From positions 496,001 through 560,000 of the forward strand of contig NZ_JABFDH010000001.1 of the NCBI RefSeq assembly GCF_013403975.1: a stretch of DNA of 64,000 nt. The letters are read 5' to 3'. How positions within the stretch are numbered: the stretch's first letter is position 1; every line of letters starts with the position of its first letter. This document shows positions 1 to 9,574 of the stretch, piece by piece. The position numbers and the translations under genes were made by a program. Below the pieces are notes generated by a model. It did no database searches, was not told the DNA's origin, and worked only from the letters and a program-made list of their open reading frames with translations. This DNA comes from Winogradskyella ursingii. Its GTDB lineage: Bacteria; Bacteroidota; Bacteroidia; Flavobacteriales; Flavobacteriaceae.

Positions 1-336
1 ACATCTGGCATAATGACTGTTGAGGATATTATCGAAGAATTATTCGGCGAAATTGAAGACGAACATGATTCCATAGAAATGATTGAGGAGCAAATCAATG
101 ATAAAACTTTTCGGTTTTCTGCGCGTTTGGAAGTGGATTATATTAATGAAACTTACAAGCTCAACCTCCCAGAAGGTGAAAATTACGAAACTTTAGGTGG
201 GTTAATCGTGAATTCAAAAGAGGGTATACCAGAAGTACAAGAGGATGTATCCATCAATAATTTTAAGTTTACAATCGAGGAAGTTTCATCTACAAAAATC
301 GATGTGGTCCTGCTAAAAATCTTGGAAGTTGATTAA
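1..336 (+). CDS. CBS/CorC-HlyC family membrane protein, C-terminal end (5' part lies before the window)
   Basis: The frame is open from base 1, and the residues before the first Met (TSGI) continue directly into MTVEDIIEELFGEI. That is the typical end of the second CBS domain in the HlyC/CorC (CNNM, 'hemolysin family') proteins. The remaining ~80 residues fit the CorC_HlyC transporter-associated domain that closes this family. The Met at base 13 is therefore internal and the gene is cut by the window edge. The family consists of inner-membrane proteins with an N-terminal DUF21 domain, CBS domains and this C-terminal domain, linked to Mg/Co efflux; the actual substrate here cannot be told. It is followed on the same strand by the PpiD-like gene after ~100 bp. 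Confidence 0.85.
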   Translation, partial: TSGIMTVEDIIEELFGEIEDEHDSIEMIEEQINDKTFRFSARLEVDYINETYKLNLPEGENYETLGGLIVNSKEGIPEVQEDVSINNFKFTIEEVSSTKIDVVLLKILEVD

Positions 337-433
337 TCTTGAGCACCTCAGATAAAAACTACTTTTCAACTTTCATTATTTGATATAAAATACTATTTTC
401 GCAGACTTATTTACACGTAATAAAAACAGTAAA

Positions 434-2584
434 ATGGCAGTTTTAAATAAAATTAGACAACGCTCGTTAGTGTTAATCTTGGTTATTGCAATGGCTTTGT
501 TTGCTTTTGTAATTGGAGATTTGTTCAGAAATTCGACAGCTTTTTCGGGTGGACCGCAGGATGTGATTGCAACCGTTAACGGCGAAGACATTTCAAGAAA
601 TGATTTCATGCTAAAAGTGAAAAATTACCAAGATCGTTTTGGTGGTGGTCAATCTTCTACTCAAGCCATGAATGCCATCTACAATCAAGAATTGCGTAGA
701 ATTATTTTAGATTCTGAATTTGAGAAAGTAGGATTGTCAGTAGAAAAGGATGAAATGAGGAATCTGTTGAAAAACAGCTTTTCGTCATATCCGGAATTCC
801 AGGACGAGAATGGCAATTTCGATGTCAATCGTTTAAACGCTTTTATAGCGAATCTAAAAGAGGTCTCACCAGAAACAGTGCCGCTTTCTAACTTTCAAGT
901 TAATTATGACAGTTGGACTACAAACGAGCAGGCAATTGCTACTAATGCGCTTCAACAAACATATTACAACATGATTAAGGCTGGTGTGGGTGCAACGATT
1001 GCAGAGGCCAAAAATGATTATATGGGAGATGCACAGACTGTAGATGTTAAGTATGTGCAATTACCATATGCAAGTATTTCGGATAGTTTGGTAAAGGTTT
1101 CTAAAAGCGAAATTAAAGAATACGTAGAAAATCACGAAAGCAAATACAAAGTAGATGCAACAAGAGAAATAGTTTACGTAGAATTTAAAGAAGAAGCTTC
1201 AAAAGCTGACGAGGATGCGATCAAAAATAGGCTTATAAGCTTAAAAAATGACAGAGCAGAGTACAACGTAAATACGAAAAATACAGATACAATTTCTGGT
1301 TTTAGTTCTACTGATAATATAGAAGAATTTGTCAACGCAAATTCAGATGTAAAATACAATGATGCGTTTTTAAGAAAATCTCAATTACCAGCAGCAGCTC
1401 AGGATACATTAATGAATATGAATGTTGGTGAGTATTATGGTCCTTATAAGGATGGTGAGTATTACAAATTATCTAAGGTTGTTGCGACTGAGAGATTACC
1501 GGATTCTGTGAAGGTGCGCCACATATTAATTCCATATGCAGGATCGAGTAGTGCAGATCCTACAATCAACAGAACAAGAGCTGAGGCTAATGCAACAGCA
1601 GACAGCATTTTGGGTGTTATAAAAGCTAACCGTTCAAAATTTGTTGATTTATTAGAATTGTCTTCTGACAAAGTAAGTAATGAAAATGATGGAGAAATTG
1701 AATTTGCATATAATGATTCATTTGCACCAGAATTTAGGTCCTATTCATTTGATAACAATAAAGGTGATATTGATGTAGTTGAAACATCATTTGGTTATCA
1801 TGTAATTGAAATTTTAGACCAAACCAACTTTAACAAAACTGTTAAAGTGGCTACGATTGCTGATGAAATAGAGCCATCTGATGAAACCCTTCAGGAGGTA
1901 TTTAATCGAATGTCTAAATTTGAAATAGCAGCTAAAGATGCTGATTTTACAGAATTAGCTAAAGAACGTGAACTAACGGTAAAACCAATTACATTTAAAG
2001 AATTAGACGAAAATATTCCAGGCTTAGGAAGCCAAAGAGAGATTGTACGTTGGTCTTTTGATGAGGATACAGAAGTTGGAGATTACAAAAAATTTCCAGT
2101 TTCAGGTTTTGGGTTTGTAGTAGCTAAATTGGTTGAGAAAAACGAAAAGGGATTGATGAATGTTGAGGATGCTTCTGTTACAGCATTACCAGAGATAAGA
2201 AAAGAAAAGAAAGCAAAACTATTGCGTGATAAAATTTCAGCTTCAAGCGTAGAAGATATCGCGAAAAATCAAAATCAGACTGTTAAAACGGCTTCTGCTG
2301 TTTCAATTAAAAGTACAACACTTTCTGGAGCAGGAGTAGAACCAAAAGTTGTTGGTGCTGCCTTTGGTTTAAAAGAAGGAGAAACGTCCAAACCAATTGA
2401 CGGTTCAAACGGTGTATATGTCTTGCAGGTCACAAAAATTAATAGTGGGAGTGAGTTGGATAACTACAGTGCTATAATGAATAGGTTGAGCACAGCAAGA
2501 AAAAATACAGTACAAGGTAAAGTATATAATGCCTTAAAAGAAGCTGCCGAAATTGAAGATAATAGAGCTAAGACGGTTTATTAA
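434..2584 (+). CDS. PpiD/SurA-like periplasmic peptidylprolyl isomerase foldase
   Basis: 716 residues. A short basic N-terminus is followed by one hydrophobic segment (about residues 12-32), so the protein is anchored in the inner membrane with a large periplasmic part, as in PpiD. Residues ~40-200 resemble the SurA_N/PpiD helical chaperone region. A parvulin-type rotamase domain runs from about residue 355 (VRHILIPYAG) to 458 (FGYHVIEI), and a second degenerate PPIC-like stretch lies near the C-terminus (GLKEGETSKPI). Known family role: folding of outer-membrane and exported proteins. Many Bacteroidota carry this gene next to a CorC/HlyC gene, as here. It ends at a strong hairpin terminator. 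PpiD versus another SurA-type name cannot be settled by eye. Confidence 0.88.
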   Translation: MAVLNKIRQRSLVLILVIAMALFAFVIGDLFRNSTAFSGGPQDVIATVNGEDISRNDFMLKVKNYQDRFGGGQSSTQAMNAIYNQELRRIILDSEFEKVGLSVEKDEMRNLLKNSFSSYPEFQDENGNFDVNRLNAFIANLKEVSPETVPLSNFQVNYDSWTTNEQAIATNALQQTYYNMIKAGVGATIAEAKNDYMGDAQTVDVKYVQLPYASISDSLVKVSKSEIKEYVENHESKYKVDATREIVYVEFKEEASKADEDAIKNRLISLKNDRAEYNVNTKNTDTISGFSSTDNIEEFVNANSDVKYNDAFLRKSQLPAAAQDTLMNMNVGEYYGPYKDGEYYKLSKVVATERLPDSVKVRHILIPYAGSSSADPTINRTRAEANATADSILGVIKANRSKFVDLLELSSDKVSNENDGEIEFAYNDSFAPEFRSYSFDNNKGDIDVVETSFGYHVIEILDQTNFNKTVKVATIADEIEPSDETLQEVFNRMSKFEIAAKDADFTELAKERELTVKPITFKELDENIPGLGSQREIVRWSFDEDTEVGDYKKFPVSGFGFVVAKLVEKNEKGLMNVEDASVTALPEIRKEKKAKLLRDKISASSVEDIAKNQNQTVKTASAVSIKSTTLSGAGVEPKVVGAAFGLKEGETSKPIDGSNGVYVLQVTKINSGSELDNYSAIMNRLSTARKNTVQGKVYNALKEAAEIEDNRAKTVY

Positions 2585-2605
2585 CCAGTTTTAGAAGAAT
2601 TTAAA

Positions 2606-2640
2606 AAAAGGCTTTACAGAAATGTAAAGCCTTTTCTTTT
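2606..2640. terminator. Bidirectional rho-independent terminator
   Basis: A 12-bp stem (2606-2617 with 2624-2635) around a 6-base loop, with A-rich left and T-rich right flanks. It can serve the PpiD-like gene on the plus strand and the GHMP kinase gene converging on the minus strand. Confidence 0.85.
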
Positions 2641-2682
2641 AAAAACTATATCGGTATGTGTTTTTTCTGTAATTGGGTGTGA

Positions 2683-3603
2683 TTAGACAAGAATCATTTC
2701 GTCAAAAGGGAGGATAGTTTTAAACCCTTTTGATTTAAAGTATGAAGTTGGATCAACTTCGGAAGTCGCCACAACAAAATCACCACCCCAAGCTCCAAGA
2801 CTTTTAACAGACCCATCATAATCATTGAAAAGTCTTGACTTTACAGTTTCCTGACCAATCAATCTTGAAATGATAGTCTCATGTCTGTCAATTAATTTAT
2901 TAAATTCTGAAAGCCATTTTGAAGCAATAATTCCTTCAGTAATACCGCTAATGTCGTTAATTATAGTTTGGTCGATTTTGCCTAAATCTCGATATGCAGC
3001 GATACCATCTCTACTATTTTGCTTTTGGTTGAGATAAACAAAATAGAGTTGATTTTTAAATTTTGGATTAAAATCGATAGGTAAAACTATTTTAGAGCAG
3101 TCAGATTTTAGTAGAAAGGTAATTGGAGCATCGTTTTGCGCGCAAGCAATATCATAACCACTGCCACTAAAAGTTTTTTCAAGAAGTTGATAGGCATCAA
3201 CTTTAGCCCAATTACTAATATTATTGATTAAGGTAGAAGAGGTTCCCAAACCCCAGAGTCGATTAAAATTCTGTCGTGTGGTAACAGTATAACCATGATT
3301 GTTGATTAAAAATTCTGAATTCAATTCGCGTGCTGCTCTTAATATCTGAATTAACCTGTCTGAAATCTCATTGCGAGATTGACTTTTATGAGCATGTATT
3401 TTGATGTCATCAATTGAAATTTCATCCTCAAACCAAACCTTTCCTAAGTCATTATAACTTTTCCATTTAATATTTTCGGAATCGTCAGCTTCAACAGTTA
3501 GACTTTGCCCAAACTTAGTTGGCAAGGCCAACGCCTTTGCGCCATCTAAGACTACGTACTCACTCGTGAGTAGTAATTTTCCGTTACTTCGATATGTTTT
3601 TAC
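2683..3603 (-). CDS. GHMP kinase (GYDIA type, mevalonate-pathway-like), non-canonical start
   Basis: A member of the GHMP small-molecule kinase superfamily, as found next to HMG-CoA reductase in flavobacteria; probably phosphorylates a mevalonate-pathway intermediate. Visible motifs are the N-terminal GKLLLTSEYVVLDGA segment, the phosphate-binding loop WGLGTSSTL, and SGYDIA. The first ordinary start codon in frame is TTG at 3531, but that start would remove the conserved GKLLL-EYVVLDG segment. The frame stays open upstream to a stop near 3621 and contains no ATG, GTG or TTG there. Family proteins begin about where the GTA codon at 3603 sits; a near-cognate ATC codon lies at 3612. I therefore extend the gene to 3603. 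It follows the HMG-CoA reductase gene by about 30 bp and is probably co-transcribed. Confidence 0.85.
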   Translation of the reverse strand, partial: VKTYRSNGKLLLTSEYVVLDGAKALALPTKFGQSLTVEADDSENIKWKSYNDLGKVWFEDEISIDDIKIHAHKSQSRNEISDRLIQILRAARELNSEFLINNHGYTVTTRQNFNRLWGLGTSSTLINNISNWAKVDAYQLLEKTFSGSGYDIACAQNDAPITFLLKSDCSKIVLPIDFNPKFKNQLYFVYLNQKQNSRDGIAAYRDLGKIDQTIINDISGITEGIIASKWLSEFNKLIDRHETIISRLIGQETVKSRLFNDYDGSVKSLGAWGGDFVVATSEVDPTSYFKSKGFKTILPFDEMILV

Positions 3604-3631
3604 CGCTTTGATATTTTTGAATTAAAAAAGA

Positions 3632-4933
3632 TTATTTTCTAATTTCCTCAATAGCTTCCACCACGGAGCTATGAGTAACAACATTAGTTTTAAAATGTTG
3701 AATCAGTTTCTGTTTTTCAGTTTCGGTAGCTTCAAACTGATTGAGAATATTCATTAGGTGCATTTTCATATGTCCTTCTTGAATTCCTGTGGTGGTCAGG
3801 GACTTTACTGCGGCAAAATTCTGAGCTAATCCTGCAACAGCTACTACTTTCATTAAATCTTTAGCCGAAGGTTTCTGTAACAATTCCATAGAGAATTTAA
3901 CCAAAGGATGTAAACTTGTTAGTCCACCAACCGTACCTAGAGCGAGTGGAATTTCCATCCAAAACTTAAATATACCATCGTCAATTGTGCAATGAGTGAG
4001 GCTTGAATATTTTCCGCTTTTTGAAGCATATGCATGCACACCCGCTTCGACCGCTCTAAAATCATTACCTGTTGCCAAAACCACTGCATCGATACCATTC
4101 ATAATACCTTTGTTGTGCGTGACTGCTCTATAGGATTCAATTTCAGCGATGTTTATCGCTTGCTTAAATTTTTGTGCAAACAATTCAGGGTTTGGTATAT
4201 CCTTACTTTTCAAGTCCAAGACCGGACAACTTACTTCTGCTCGGACTAAACAATTAGGTACATAATTAGATAAAATGCTCATTACAATATCCAATTCACC
4301 CTTTAATAACCGTTTGGCTTCACTCTTAAATGTTGTTGCAAATTGTTCTAAACAAGAATTAATAAAATTTGCACCCATTGCATCCAATGTTTCAAATGTG
4401 GCATGCAGTTGGTAGTAGTTATTAAGGTCATTGGATTTATCACGTAATTCGATATCTGAAATGCCACCACCTCTGCGTTGCATATTTTTTGTAATGGCTT
4501 CGGTTGCTCTTATAAGTTGTGGTTTTATGGTTTCAAAAAAACTTTTCAATTCTTCAAAATTACCATCATAAATAAAATGTACTTGTCCTATTTTTTCAGT
4601 CGAAATCACTTCAGCCTTAAACCCGCCTCTATTCAACCAAAATTTTGCGGCTTTACTTGCTGCAGCAACAACCGAACTTTCTTCAATGGCCATAGGAATG
4701 GCATATAACTTTTCATTGATTGAAAAATTAGGTGCAACACCCAATGGCAAATAATAATTGGTTATAGTGTTTTCTATGAACTCATCATGTAACTTCTGAA
4801 GTTTTTGATCCGTATTCCAATAGTTTTGGACAAGGCTTCTCGCCGTTTCTTTTTCGGTAAAATAGGTTTCTAAAAGCCACTCAATCTTTTGCGATTTAGT
4901 AAGTTTTGAAAAGCCAGTAATAGGGTTGGGCAT
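3632..4933 (-). CDS. mvaA: Hydroxymethylglutaryl-CoA reductase, class II type
   Basis: 433 residues, the usual length of class II ('degradative') HMG-CoA reductases. Motifs seen: MAIEESSVVAAAS (catalytic Glu at about 84-85), DAMGANFINSCLEQFA at about 184-199, THNKGIMNGIDAVVLATGND at about 268-287 (catalytic Lys and Asp), GTVGGLTSLHP, and GIQEGHMKMHL near residue 388 carrying the catalytic His. In flavobacteria this class is thought to work in the biosynthetic direction, making mevalonate for isoprenoids. That fits the GHMP kinase gene directly downstream. ATG start at 4933, with a good -7 box about 22 bases upstream. Confidence 0.95.
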   Translation of the reverse strand: MPNPITGFSKLTKSQKIEWLLETYFTEKETARSLVQNYWNTDQKLQKLHDEFIENTITNYYLPLGVAPNFSINEKLYAIPMAIEESSVVAAASKAAKFWLNRGGFKAEVISTEKIGQVHFIYDGNFEELKSFFETIKPQLIRATEAITKNMQRRGGGISDIELRDKSNDLNNYYQLHATFETLDAMGANFINSCLEQFATTFKSEAKRLLKGELDIVMSILSNYVPNCLVRAEVSCPVLDLKSKDIPNPELFAQKFKQAINIAEIESYRAVTHNKGIMNGIDAVVLATGNDFRAVEAGVHAYASKSGKYSSLTHCTIDDGIFKFWMEIPLALGTVGGLTSLHPLVKFSMELLQKPSAKDLMKVVAVAGLAQNFAAVKSLTTTGIQEGHMKMHLMNILNQFEATETEKQKLIQHFKTNVVTHSSVVEAIEEIRK

Positions 4934-4954
4934 TTTATTTTTGTTTAATCAAAA

Positions 4955-4962
4955 CAAAGATA
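4955..4962 (-). promoter_or_regulatory. Bacteroidota -7 box for mvaA-GHMP kinase
   Basis: The minus strand reads TATCTTTG, a full match to TAnnTTTG, about 22 bases before the mvaA start codon. No convincing TTTG -33 element was found at the usual spacing. Confidence 0.6.
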
Positions 4963-5081
4963 CTATGATTGGCATAAAATGTGTTGCTAAACTGATATTA
5001 TTGACGATTTGCTGTTAATAATAACCGTTTTTTGCATAATTTTTAGTAAACTTGGCTTTGCTATATTGAAAAATAAAATTT

Positions 5082-7313
5082 ATGAAATTGAAACTTTTTG
5101 TAGCCATTTTTGGTTTTTTGATTACTGCGTCCTTAACTGCTCAAAATAAACAGATTACACTTGAAGAAATCTGGGGAGGACAATTTAGAACTGAAGGCAT
5201 GCAGGCCTTACATTCCATGAACAATGGTAAACAGTATTCAGTTTTAAATATTGATAGGCAAAACAGAACTTCAACTATAGACCTTTACGATTATAAAACC
5301 TTAGAAAAGGTAAAAACCTTGGTGTCATCTGCGGATCTAGCGGAGATTCAAGGTTTTTTTGATTATGAATTCAGTGAAGACGAATCAAAATTAATTCTTA
5401 CAACCAATTCAAAACCTATTTTTAGACGCTCTACTTTAGGTGAATATTACGTTTACGATATAGCATCTAAAAAAGTAACTAAGGTCTCAGACGATATGGT
5501 TCAAGAACCAACATTATCGCCTGATGCTACAAAAATCGCTTACGGTTATGACAACAATCTCTACGTAAAGGATTTAAAAACAGGAAGTGTGGAGCAACTC
5601 ACTAATGATGGCGTAAAGAACAAAATTATCAATGGGATTACGGATTGGGTATACGAAGAAGAATTTAGTTTTGTACGTGCTTTTGATTGGAGTACGGACA
5701 GTGACCAATTAGCATTCATAAGGTTCGATGAGACCGAAGTGCCGGAATTTTCAATGGATGTTTTTGGTAGTGATTTGTACCAAACTCAACAAGTTTTTAA
5801 ATATCCAAAGGCAGGCGAAATTAATTCTAAAGTATCTTTGCATATATATGATTTAGAATCCAAAAAGCTTTCGGAATTAAAAGTAGATAAAGCATACGAG
5901 GATTTTTATATTCCAAGACTTAAGTGGACCAAGGATGACGATGTGTTGAGTGTCCAATACATGAACCGTCATCAAAACGAATTGGACTTATGGTTTATCG
6001 ATACGGATAAAATGTCATCAAAATTGGTGCTCGGCGAAATAGACAAAGCTTATATCGATGTCACTTTTAATTTGACCTTTTTAGAGGATAATAGTTTTAT
6101 ATGGACGAGTGAAAAAGATGGATATAATCATATTTACCACTATAATAAAAAAGGTGAGTTAATTAACCAAGTGACTGAAGGAAATTGGGAAGTAACCGAT
6201 TATTACGGTTTTAATGAAGATGCCAATACAATTTATTTTCAATCAACTGAGAACGGTTCCATTAACAGAGACGTATATTCCATAAAGTTGAATGGTGAAA
6301 ATAAAAAACGGTTGACTAAAACGGAAGGGACCAATAATGCTTCATTTAGTACGGACTTTACATATTTCATTAATACGCATTCTAGTGCGACTACTCCACC
6401 TGAATATACACTAAACAACGCAAAATCTGGAGATGTTGTAAAGAGTATTATAGATAATGATCAATTGTCCCAGAAAATGGGTGATTATGTAATGTCACAG
6501 AAGGAATTCAGTACCATAAATATTAATGGTAATGATTTAAATATGTGGATGATAAAACCTGCCGATTTTGATGAGAATAAAGAATATCCTTTATTTATGT
6601 TTCAATATTCTGGTCCGGGATCGCAACAAGTGGCCAATCGTTGGAATGGTTCTAACGACTATTGGTATCAAATGTTAGCACAACAAGGTTACATAATTGC
6701 ATGTGTGGATGGAAGAGGAACTGGTTTTAAAGGTGCTGACTTTAAAAAAGTGACTCAAAATGAATTGGGCAAATATGAAGTAGAAGACCAAATCGAAGCA
6801 GCGAAAAAATTGGGTGATCGACCTTATATAGATGAAGATAGAATAGGTATTTGGGGCTGGAGCTATGGAGGATTTATGAGTAGTAACGCATTATTTAAAG
6901 GTAATGATACTTTTAAAATGGCAATTGCAGTTGCACCAGTAACCAGTTGGAGGTTTTACGACACCATCTATACGGAGCGCTATATGACTACACCTCAGGA
7001 AAATCCAAGTGGTTATGATGAAAATTCGCCAATCAATCACGTTGATAAATTAGAAGGTGACTTTTTATTGATTCACGGCTCAGGAGACGACAATGTACAC
7101 TTACAGAACACTATGCGTATGGTGGAAGCTTTAATTCAAGCTGACAAACAATTTGAATGGATGATTTATCCAGACAAAAACCACGGAATTTACGGAGGCA
7201 ATACAAGACTTCATTTATATAAAAAGATGACCAATTTTATACACGAAACTTTAGGGGATAAAAGAGAGATGGGAAAAAAGGAAGAAGAAAAGTCATCTGA
7301 AATAAAAGGCTAA
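5082..7313 (+). CDS. S9 family peptidase, dipeptidyl peptidase IV type
   Basis: 743 residues. A signal peptide (MKLKLFVAIFGFLITASLTA, then Q) directs export. Residues ~60-480 form the DPP IV N-terminal beta-propeller region. The C-terminal ~230 residues are the prolyl-oligopeptidase alpha/beta-hydrolase domain with all of the triad visible: Ser594 in GWSYGGF, the Asp of GSGDDNVH (669/670), and His701 in PDKNHGIYGG. The family removes Xaa-Pro (or Xaa-Ala) dipeptides from peptide N-termini. The next gene, a POT-family di/tripeptide transporter 26 bp downstream, suggests a scavenging pair: periplasmic release of short peptides followed by uptake. Confidence 0.95.
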   Translation: MKLKLFVAIFGFLITASLTAQNKQITLEEIWGGQFRTEGMQALHSMNNGKQYSVLNIDRQNRTSTIDLYDYKTLEKVKTLVSSADLAEIQGFFDYEFSEDESKLILTTNSKPIFRRSTLGEYYVYDIASKKVTKVSDDMVQEPTLSPDATKIAYGYDNNLYVKDLKTGSVEQLTNDGVKNKIINGITDWVYEEEFSFVRAFDWSTDSDQLAFIRFDETEVPEFSMDVFGSDLYQTQQVFKYPKAGEINSKVSLHIYDLESKKLSELKVDKAYEDFYIPRLKWTKDDDVLSVQYMNRHQNELDLWFIDTDKMSSKLVLGEIDKAYIDVTFNLTFLEDNSFIWTSEKDGYNHIYHYNKKGELINQVTEGNWEVTDYYGFNEDANTIYFQSTENGSINRDVYSIKLNGENKKRLTKTEGTNNASFSTDFTYFINTHSSATTPPEYTLNNAKSGDVVKSIIDNDQLSQKMGDYVMSQKEFSTININGNDLNMWMIKPADFDENKEYPLFMFQYSGPGSQQVANRWNGSNDYWYQMLAQQGYIIACVDGRGTGFKGADFKKVTQNELGKYEVEDQIEAAKKLGDRPYIDEDRIGIWGWSYGGFMSSNALFKGNDTFKMAIAVAPVTSWRFYDTIYTERYMTTPQENPSGYDENSPINHVDKLEGDFLLIHGSGDDNVHLQNTMRMVEALIQADKQFEWMIYPDKNHGIYGGNTRLHLYKKMTNFIHETLGDKREMGKKEEEKSSEIKG

Positions 7314-7339
7314 ACTAACTACTAACTAAATAATTACAC

Positions 7340-8932
7340 ATGGAATTTAAATTTGGAGGTTCGGCAACCAATCAAAAGACCGTTTTAGGTCACCCATCAG
7401 GACTATTTGTACTGTTTTTCACTGAAATGTGGGAGCGTTTCTCATATTACGGAATGCGTGCTTTACTCGTACTTTTTTTAACCGCTGCCATTTTAGGTGA
7501 AGGTGGTTGGGGCTGGGAACGCTCGGAAGCTTTGATCCTTTACGGATGGTACACAGGCCTTGTTTATATCACACCGATTATTGGTGGCTTTATTGCAGAT
7601 AAATTCACAGGTTACAGAAATGCTGTGGTTATTGGTGCATTTTTGATGACTCTTGGCCATGCATCTATGGCATTGGAAGTTACGGCTGATTCATTTTTCT
7701 ATATTGGATTAGGACTTTTAATTATAGGGAATGGAATGTTTAAGCCAAATATTTCTTCCATGGTTGGTCAATTGTATAAATCTCAAGGAAAAGAAAAGGA
7801 TGCTGGCTATACTATTTTTTATATGGGTATAAATGCTGGTGCATTCTTAGGAATATTATTATGTGGTTATATTGGCGAAAAAGTTGGATGGCATTATGGC
7901 TTTGGTTTAGCTGGGATATTCATGTTTTTCGGTATGTTACAATTCTTTTTTGCACAGAAGATATTTGGAAGAATCGGTTTATCTCCAAAAGGAACCCAAG
8001 ACTTTGATGATGCAATTGAAGACTCAGTAGAAGAAACAAAAGATATTATTGAAGAAGTGGCAGACCATGCTTCAAAATCAAAAATTACAGCAGATAGACT
8101 TAAAGTAATCGGTGTATTTTCGTTTTTCACAATTTTCTTTTGGTGGGCTTTTGAGCAAGCGGGTGGTTCTATGACCATTTTTGCTGCTGATTATACAGAT
8201 CGTCTTTTAACAGGTGACGGAGCTACAACTTTCAAAATTGTCAATACATTGCTTACTGTCGTCCCAATGCTTATAATAACATGGGTTTTATTGATGTTAT
8301 TTAAACAAACCTTTTCAAAATTCGCATTATCAAATTTATTATTGGGAACAAGCTTTGTTATAATTTGGGGTATAGTGATTTGGATGTTGCAAAAAGAATT
8401 TACTTCTGAAGAATCAGAAGTTCCAGCATCATGGTTTGGAATCTTAAATTCCTTCTTTATTATAGCTTTTGCTCCTTTGTTTTCAAAAGTATGGGAGAGT
8501 AAATACAATCCAACAGGTCCAGTGAAATTTGCTATAGGATTAATTTTATTAGGACTAGGTTTTGGAATTTTGGCTTATGGGTCTATGGGAATTCCGTTAG
8601 GAGCCAAGACTGCCTCAGTTAGTATGATTTTCTTGATACTGGCATACTTATTTCATACGCTTGGTGAACTTTGTGTTTCGCCAGTAGGGCTCTCTTACGT
8701 AAGTAAATTGGCACCGTTAAAGTTAGTAGGAATGATGTTCGGTATCTGGTTCGTTGCCAATTTTATCGCTAATTTAACTGCAGGTTGGACAGGTAGTTAT
8801 ATTGATCCTATTGTTGAAGAATATGGTATGAGCACCTTCTTTTTAATTTTTACAGCAATACCTGTAGGAGCAGGAATTATAATGTTAATTTTAAACAGAA
8901 CGCTTATAAGAATGATGCACGGAATAAGATAA
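7340..8932 (+). CDS. Proton-dependent oligopeptide transporter (POT/PTR2, MFS)
   Basis: 530 residues with about 14 hydrophobic segments. The POT signature ExxER is present early (E29-M-W-E32-R33-F, followed by SYYGMRALL), and the second PTR2 motif region is visible around GNGMFKPNISSMVGQLY. Known function: H+-coupled import of di- and tripeptides across the inner membrane. It lies just after the S9 dipeptidyl peptidase gene on the same strand and ends at a strong terminator, so the two probably form one transcription unit. Confidence 0.95.
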   Translation: MEFKFGGSATNQKTVLGHPSGLFVLFFTEMWERFSYYGMRALLVLFLTAAILGEGGWGWERSEALILYGWYTGLVYITPIIGGFIADKFTGYRNAVVIGAFLMTLGHASMALEVTADSFFYIGLGLLIIGNGMFKPNISSMVGQLYKSQGKEKDAGYTIFYMGINAGAFLGILLCGYIGEKVGWHYGFGLAGIFMFFGMLQFFFAQKIFGRIGLSPKGTQDFDDAIEDSVEETKDIIEEVADHASKSKITADRLKVIGVFSFFTIFFWWAFEQAGGSMTIFAADYTDRLLTGDGATTFKIVNTLLTVVPMLIITWVLLMLFKQTFSKFALSNLLLGTSFVIIWGIVIWMLQKEFTSEESEVPASWFGILNSFFIIAFAPLFSKVWESKYNPTGPVKFAIGLILLGLGFGILAYGSMGIPLGAKTASVSMIFLILAYLFHTLGELCVSPVGLSYVSKLAPLKLVGMMFGIWFVANFIANLTAGWTGSYIDPIVEEYGMSTFFLIFTAIPVGAGIIMLILNRTLIRMMHGIR

Positions 8933-8952
8933 CCAATCCGTTAAAATAAACT

Positions 8953-8980
8953 AAAATGCTCCTGAAAAGGAGCATTTTTT
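8953..8980. terminator. Rho-independent terminator after the POT transporter gene
   Basis: A perfect 11-bp stem (8953-8963 / 8968-8978) closed by a GAAA tetraloop and followed by a T run. Confidence 0.9.
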
Positions 8981-9014
8981 GTAAGTTCGGTACGAGAATT
9001 GCAACAAATCGATT

Positions 9015-9566
9015 ATGATGAAAAAAATAACAATAAGCCTACTGTTTGTTATTGTATTTACTACGACAGCAATAGCACAAGAGATTAATTGGGTCACTTT
9101 AGAGGAAGCGGTCGCCCTTCAAAAAAAGGAGCCTAAAAAAATAATGATGGACGTTTACACCAATTGGTGTGGACCTTGTAAAATGTTGGATAAAAACACA
9201 TTTCAAAATCCCGATGTGGTAAATTATATTAATACAAATTACTACGCCGTAAAGTTTAACGCAGAAGGAAATTCTAAAGTAACTTATAAAGACAAAACAT
9301 TTAGCAATCCCAATTACGATCCTGCGAAAGCAAACCGTCGTAATAGTCCACACGATTTTACGCGTTACTTAAAAGTTAGAGCTTATCCTACCATGGCATT
9401 CTTTGATGAAGAGGCTAATTTTATAACTCCAATTTCTGGATACTTAAAGCCACAGCAGTTAGAGTTGTATTTAAGACTTTTTAAAACAGATAAGTACAAA
9501 GAGATGAAAACACAAGAACAATTTAATGAATATTTTAAAGCCTTTAAGCCTAGTTTTAAAGGATAA
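9015..9566 (+). CDS. Exported thioredoxin-fold protein
   Basis: 183 residues with an N-terminal signal peptide (about residues 1-21, ending TTTAIAQ). The thioredoxin active site is YTNWCGPCK, with Cys52 and Cys55, and a cis-Pro-like segment (VRAYPTMAFFD) lies where expected. It is longer than a minimal thioredoxin, with an insertion of ~25 residues before the cis-Pro region, as in many Bacteroidota DUF255/thioredoxin_7-like proteins. Likely role: periplasmic thiol-disulfide exchange; the partner is unknown. Two consecutive ATG codons (9015, 9018) are possible starts. It converges on comEC with only 8 bp between the stops. Confidence 0.88.
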   Translation: MMKKITISLLFVIVFTTTAIAQEINWVTLEEAVALQKKEPKKIMMDVYTNWCGPCKMLDKNTFQNPDVVNYINTNYYAVKFNAEGNSKVTYKDKTFSNPNYDPAKANRRNSPHDFTRYLKVRAYPTMAFFDEEANFITPISGYLKPQQLELYLRLFKTDKYKEMKTQEQFNEYFKAFKPSFKG

Positions 9567-9574
9567 GTAAGAAG

